Shown here piece after piece: positions 14,036 through 15,658 of a stretch of 15,658 bases of DNA (position 1 is the first letter of the stretch; every line of letters begins with the position of its first letter). The position numbers were made by a program, and so were the translations under genes. Below the pieces are notes generated by a model that ran no database searches, had not been told where the DNA came from, and saw only the letters and a program-made list of their open reading frames with translations. This DNA comes from an uncultured Synechococcus sp. (GTDB lineage: Bacteria; Cyanobacteriota; Cyanobacteriia; PCC-6307; Cyanobiaceae), in contig CALJTZ010000588.1 of NCBI GenBank assembly GCA_937975655.1, forward strand, positions 1-15,658, in the 5' to 3' direction.

Positions 14036-14797
14036 GGCGGCCTCCATCAGCGCCTCCTCCGCCTCCAGGTTGCTGGTCACGCTGCGCACGTCGTCCAGCT
14101 CCTCGAGCACATCGAGCATCCGCAGGCAGGCCCGCAGCGTGTCCGCGTCGGTCACCGGGCAGGGGGTCTGGGCGATCCAGCGGTGCTCCCAGCTGGTCAC
14201 GGGCCAGCCCAGGCCGCGCAGACCATCCTGCAGGGCCTCCAGCGCTTCGAAGGCGCCGATCACTTCAGCCCCCTCGGCATCGAGCTCGTAGCCCAGGGCC
14301 ACGGGACCGCCGCTGGCCTCCAGGGTCAGCAGGCCCTCCAGCAGGGCTTCTTCCGAGAGGTTCGCTGGCTCTAGCCGCACCACGCTGCGGTGCTCGAACA
14401 GGTAGCCCACGCAGCCGGTTTCGCCGAGGTTGCCGCCGTTCTTGCTGAAGGCCAGCCGGATCTCGGCGGCGGCGCGGTTGCGGTTATCGGTGAGGGATTC
14501 GATCAGCACGGCCACCCCGCCGGGCCCGTAGCCCTCGTAGCGCACCTCCTCGAACTGGTCGCTGGCGCCCCCCTGGCCGGAGCCCTTGGCGATGGCCCGC
14601 TCAATGTTGACGCTCGGCACCCGCGCCGCCTTGGCCTTCTCAATCGCGGTGCGCAGCTGGAAGTTGGCGGCGGGATCTGCGCCGCCGCGGGCGGCCACGC
14701 TGATCTCCCGCCCCAAGCGGGTGAACACAGCGCCCCGCTTGGCATCCACCACCGCCTTGGTGCGCTTGATCTGGGCCCATCTGCTGTGGCCGGCCAT
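14027..14797 (-). CDS. YebC/PmpR (TACO1) family protein
   Basis: The 256-residue protein is a full-length YebC-family member. Members were long annotated as transcription regulators and more recently linked to ribosome function and translation. The signature N-terminus MAGHSRWAQIKRTKAVVDAK (1-20) is followed by GAVFTRLGREISVAAR (22-37), NIERAIAKGSGQ (64-75), YEGYGPGGVAVLIESLTDNR (88-107), NRAAAEIRLAFSKNGGNLGE and a ferredoxin-like third domain ending in LDVLEELDDVRSVTSNLE. ATG 14797 is unambiguous. It lies 27 bases after the truB stop on the same strand and meets nagB tail-to-tail. Confidence 0.93.
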   Translation of the reverse strand: MAGHSRWAQIKRTKAVVDAKRGAVFTRLGREISVAARGGADPAANFQLRTAIEKAKAARVPSVNIERAIAKGSGQGGASDQFEEVRYEGYGPGGVAVLIESLTDNRNRAAAEIRLAFSKNGGNLGETGCVGYLFEHRSVVRLEPANLSEEALLEGLLTLEASGGPVALGYELDAEGAEVIGAFEALEALQDGLRGLGWPVTSWEHRWIAQTPCPVTDADTLRACLRMLDVLEELDDVRSVTSNLEAEEALMEAALS

Positions 14798-14824
14798 GGG
14801 AGGTTCGCAAGTCTCGTCGGAAGG

Positions 14825-15598
14825 TCAGCCTGCGGCCTGCAACACCATGCGGGGCTGCAGCTGGTTGCCTGCCAGGGCCCGGGCCATGCCCGCCAGGTTG
14901 CCATCCGGACCCACCACCACCACCGCCGTGTCCAGCTGCAGCTGCAGGGCCGTGGTCTGGGCCCGGCCGCAGCGCCAGCCCGCCAGATCTGCTTCCATCA
15001 GTCGGTGGCACGGCAGCGCGGCCAGGGCCTCGAGGGGGTCCACCAGGGGCGGCGGCGGTGCCTGCTCCAGCTGCTCCAGGCCCACGGCCTGCTCCAGGCC
15101 AAACCCCAGGGCCCCGGTGCGCCGCAGATGGGCCAGGCAGCCGCCGCAGCCGAGGCTCTCACCCAGGTCGCGGGCGAGGGAGCGGATGTAGGTGCCGGCG
15201 GAGCAGGCCACCTCCAGCTCCAGTTGGCCATTGTTGGGATCCCAGCCCAGCAGCACCAGCCGCTCGATCGTCACCGGCCGTGGGGGCAGCGCCAGCTGTT
15301 CTCCGCGCCGCACCCGGGCATAGGCCCGCTCTCCGTCCACGTGCACGGCAGACACTTGGGGCGGCCGCTGCTGGATGGCCCCGCGAAAGGGCTCGAGGGC
15401 CTGCTCCAGCGCGGCGCGCCAGCCGTCCTCGGTGGTGACGTACTCCGCCGTCACGACGTAGTGCGCGTCCGGGATCTCGACGAGGTCGAACGGCCGCGCG
15501 TACGTCGTGCCCACGAGGTCGGTGCTGTCAGTTAGATCGGGCTTGCCGTTGAAGTCCCCCATCTCGTTGTTCAACAGGAACCCGGCGCCGCTGACCAC
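14825..15598 (-). CDS. truB: tRNA pseudouridine synthase B, N-terminus replaced by foreign sequence
   Basis: TruB makes pseudouridine 55 in the T loop of tRNAs. From about 15421 down to the stop, 198 residues are clearly TruB: ALEPFRGAIQQRPPQVSAVH, VDGERAYARVRRGE, the CSAGTYIRSLARDLGESLGC block, CLAHLRRTGALGFGLEQA and a C-terminal PUA-like part. The first 59 residues of the open frame from GTG 15598 are not TruB: the expected GFLVVDKPAG start and the GGTLDP loop with the catalytic aspartate are absent. The frame also stays open to the window edge, so no true start is present. As it stands the product would be inactive. Either the gene is intact in the genome and this end is misassembled, or it is truly broken. 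Confidence 0.8.
   Translation of the reverse strand: MVSGAGFLLNNEMGDFNGKPDLTDSTDLVGTTYARPFDLVEIPDAHYVVTAEYVTTEDGWRAALEQALEPFRGAIQQRPPQVSAVHVDGERAYARVRRGEQLALPPRPVTIERLVLLGWDPNNGQLELEVACSAGTYIRSLARDLGESLGCGGCLAHLRRTGALGFGLEQAVGLEQLEQAPPPPLVDPLEALAALPCHRLMEADLAGWRCGRAQTTALQLQLDTAVVVVGPDGNLAGMARALAGNQLQPRMVLQAAG
15422..15520 (-). pseudogene. Isoleucyl-tRNA synthetase editing-domain fragment, in frame
   Basis: On the minus strand the frame reads DLVGTTYARPFDLVEIPDAH then YVVTAEYVTTEDG. This matches the CP1 editing-domain segment of IleRS, where family members normally continue with GTGLVHQAPAFG; here it switches directly to TruB sequence (WRAALEQALEPF). The wording resembles actinobacterial-type IleRS. 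Only about 33 codons are present, with no start and no catalytic HIGH or KMSKS motifs, so it is a fragment and not a gene. Family recognised from memory. Confidence 0.65.
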
Positions 15599-15616
15599 CG
15601 CGCCCCGGCCGTAGCC
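15521..15616 (-). pseudogene. Gamma-glutamyltranspeptidase fragment, in frame
   Basis: The same minus-strand frame reads YGRGAVVSGAGFLLNNEMGD then FNGKPDLTDST. This matches the gamma-glutamyltranspeptidase small-subunit region, where LLNNEMDDF residues bind the glutamyl carboxylate. The match fades at LTDST and IleRS-like sequence follows without a stop. About 32 codons are present, and nothing of the rest of the enzyme fits within the window. Confidence 0.6.
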
Positions 15617-15658
15617 GGGCGCAGCGGGGCCGTCGTCACTTGCCCGCCCTGGCGGGCT
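15600..15658. other. Hairpin-rich foreign-looking edge sequence
   Basis: The final bases hold GCCCGCC/GGCGGGC (15642-15648 and 15651-15657, two-base loop) and a near-perfect hairpin CGCCCCGGC-CGTA-GCCGGGCG around 15601-15621 with one extra C. The minus-strand frame is open but resembles no protein beyond the gamma-glutamyltranspeptidase match. Such short inverted repeats are common where contigs break or are joined wrongly. Confidence 0.5.

Noticed and set aside
15422..15658. A genuine novel multidomain enzyme combining gamma-glutamyltranspeptidase, IleRS and TruB
   Set aside because: Each foreign piece is only about 30 codons of a much larger domain and could not fold or act alone; an artefact or rearrangement scar is more plausible.
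1..15658. CRISPR arrays, insertion sequences, toxin-antitoxin or defence systems
   Set aside because: No regularly spaced repeats, transposase motifs or defence-family proteins were seen on either strand.

Overview
This window is a GC-rich stretch of a picocyanobacterial chromosome of the Synechococcus/Cyanobium type. The assignment rests on oxygenic-photosynthesis genes (psbV for cytochrome c550, a plant-type [2Fe-2S] ferredoxin, a photosystem II S4-domain protein), on small cyanobacteria-restricted families (DUF1818, DUF2811), on a compact cyanobacterial RNA polymerase omega subunit, and on tight packing with little intergenic DNA. Only one HIP1 octamer (GCGATCGC) was found, which fits marine or brackish picocyanobacteria better than HIP1-rich freshwater lineages. 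Most of the window is an ordinary core-genome neighbourhood with no mobile elements, CRISPR arrays or defence genes.

Layout from left to right. Positions 1-753 (minus) hold the N-terminal half of an Hsp70-family protein. Positions 841-1785 (plus) hold a three-gene unit: a small unknown protein, rpoZ and a DUF1818 protein. A 364-base gene-free stretch rich in short repeats follows (1786-2149), then a DUF2811 gene. Positions 2313-5025 (minus) hold murD, an EVE-domain gene and a multi-pass membrane protein in transcription order; the last converges on and overlaps DUF2811. A tRNA-Val(GAC) (5132-5203, minus) lies downstream of the PSII S4-domain gene and an unknown two-helix membrane protein (5253-6549, minus). 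serA and prmA (6665-9191, plus) diverge from these. petF follows as its own unit with leader hairpins and a strong terminator, then a Cys-rich unknown protein. psbV and rnz are on the minus strand. A SpoIID/LytB-type protein and nagB are on the plus strand, and nagB runs tail-to-tail into yebC, which lies downstream of truB on the minus strand.

Working together: murD and the SpoIID-like protein concern the peptidoglycan wall; nagB links amino sugars to central metabolism; serA starts serine synthesis; rpoZ, rnz, truB, prmA, yebC and tRNA-Val belong to transcription and translation; petF, psbV and the S4-domain protein serve photosynthetic electron flow.

The most unusual part is the right edge. 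From about 15422 to 15658 the truB reading frame no longer encodes TruB. In the same open frame it reads first as an isoleucyl-tRNA synthetase editing-domain fragment and then as a gamma-glutamyltranspeptidase fragment, with a different base texture. TruB has lost its N-terminal third, including the catalytic aspartate region. The simplest reading is a chimeric contig end, but two in-frame joins deserve a check on raw reads.
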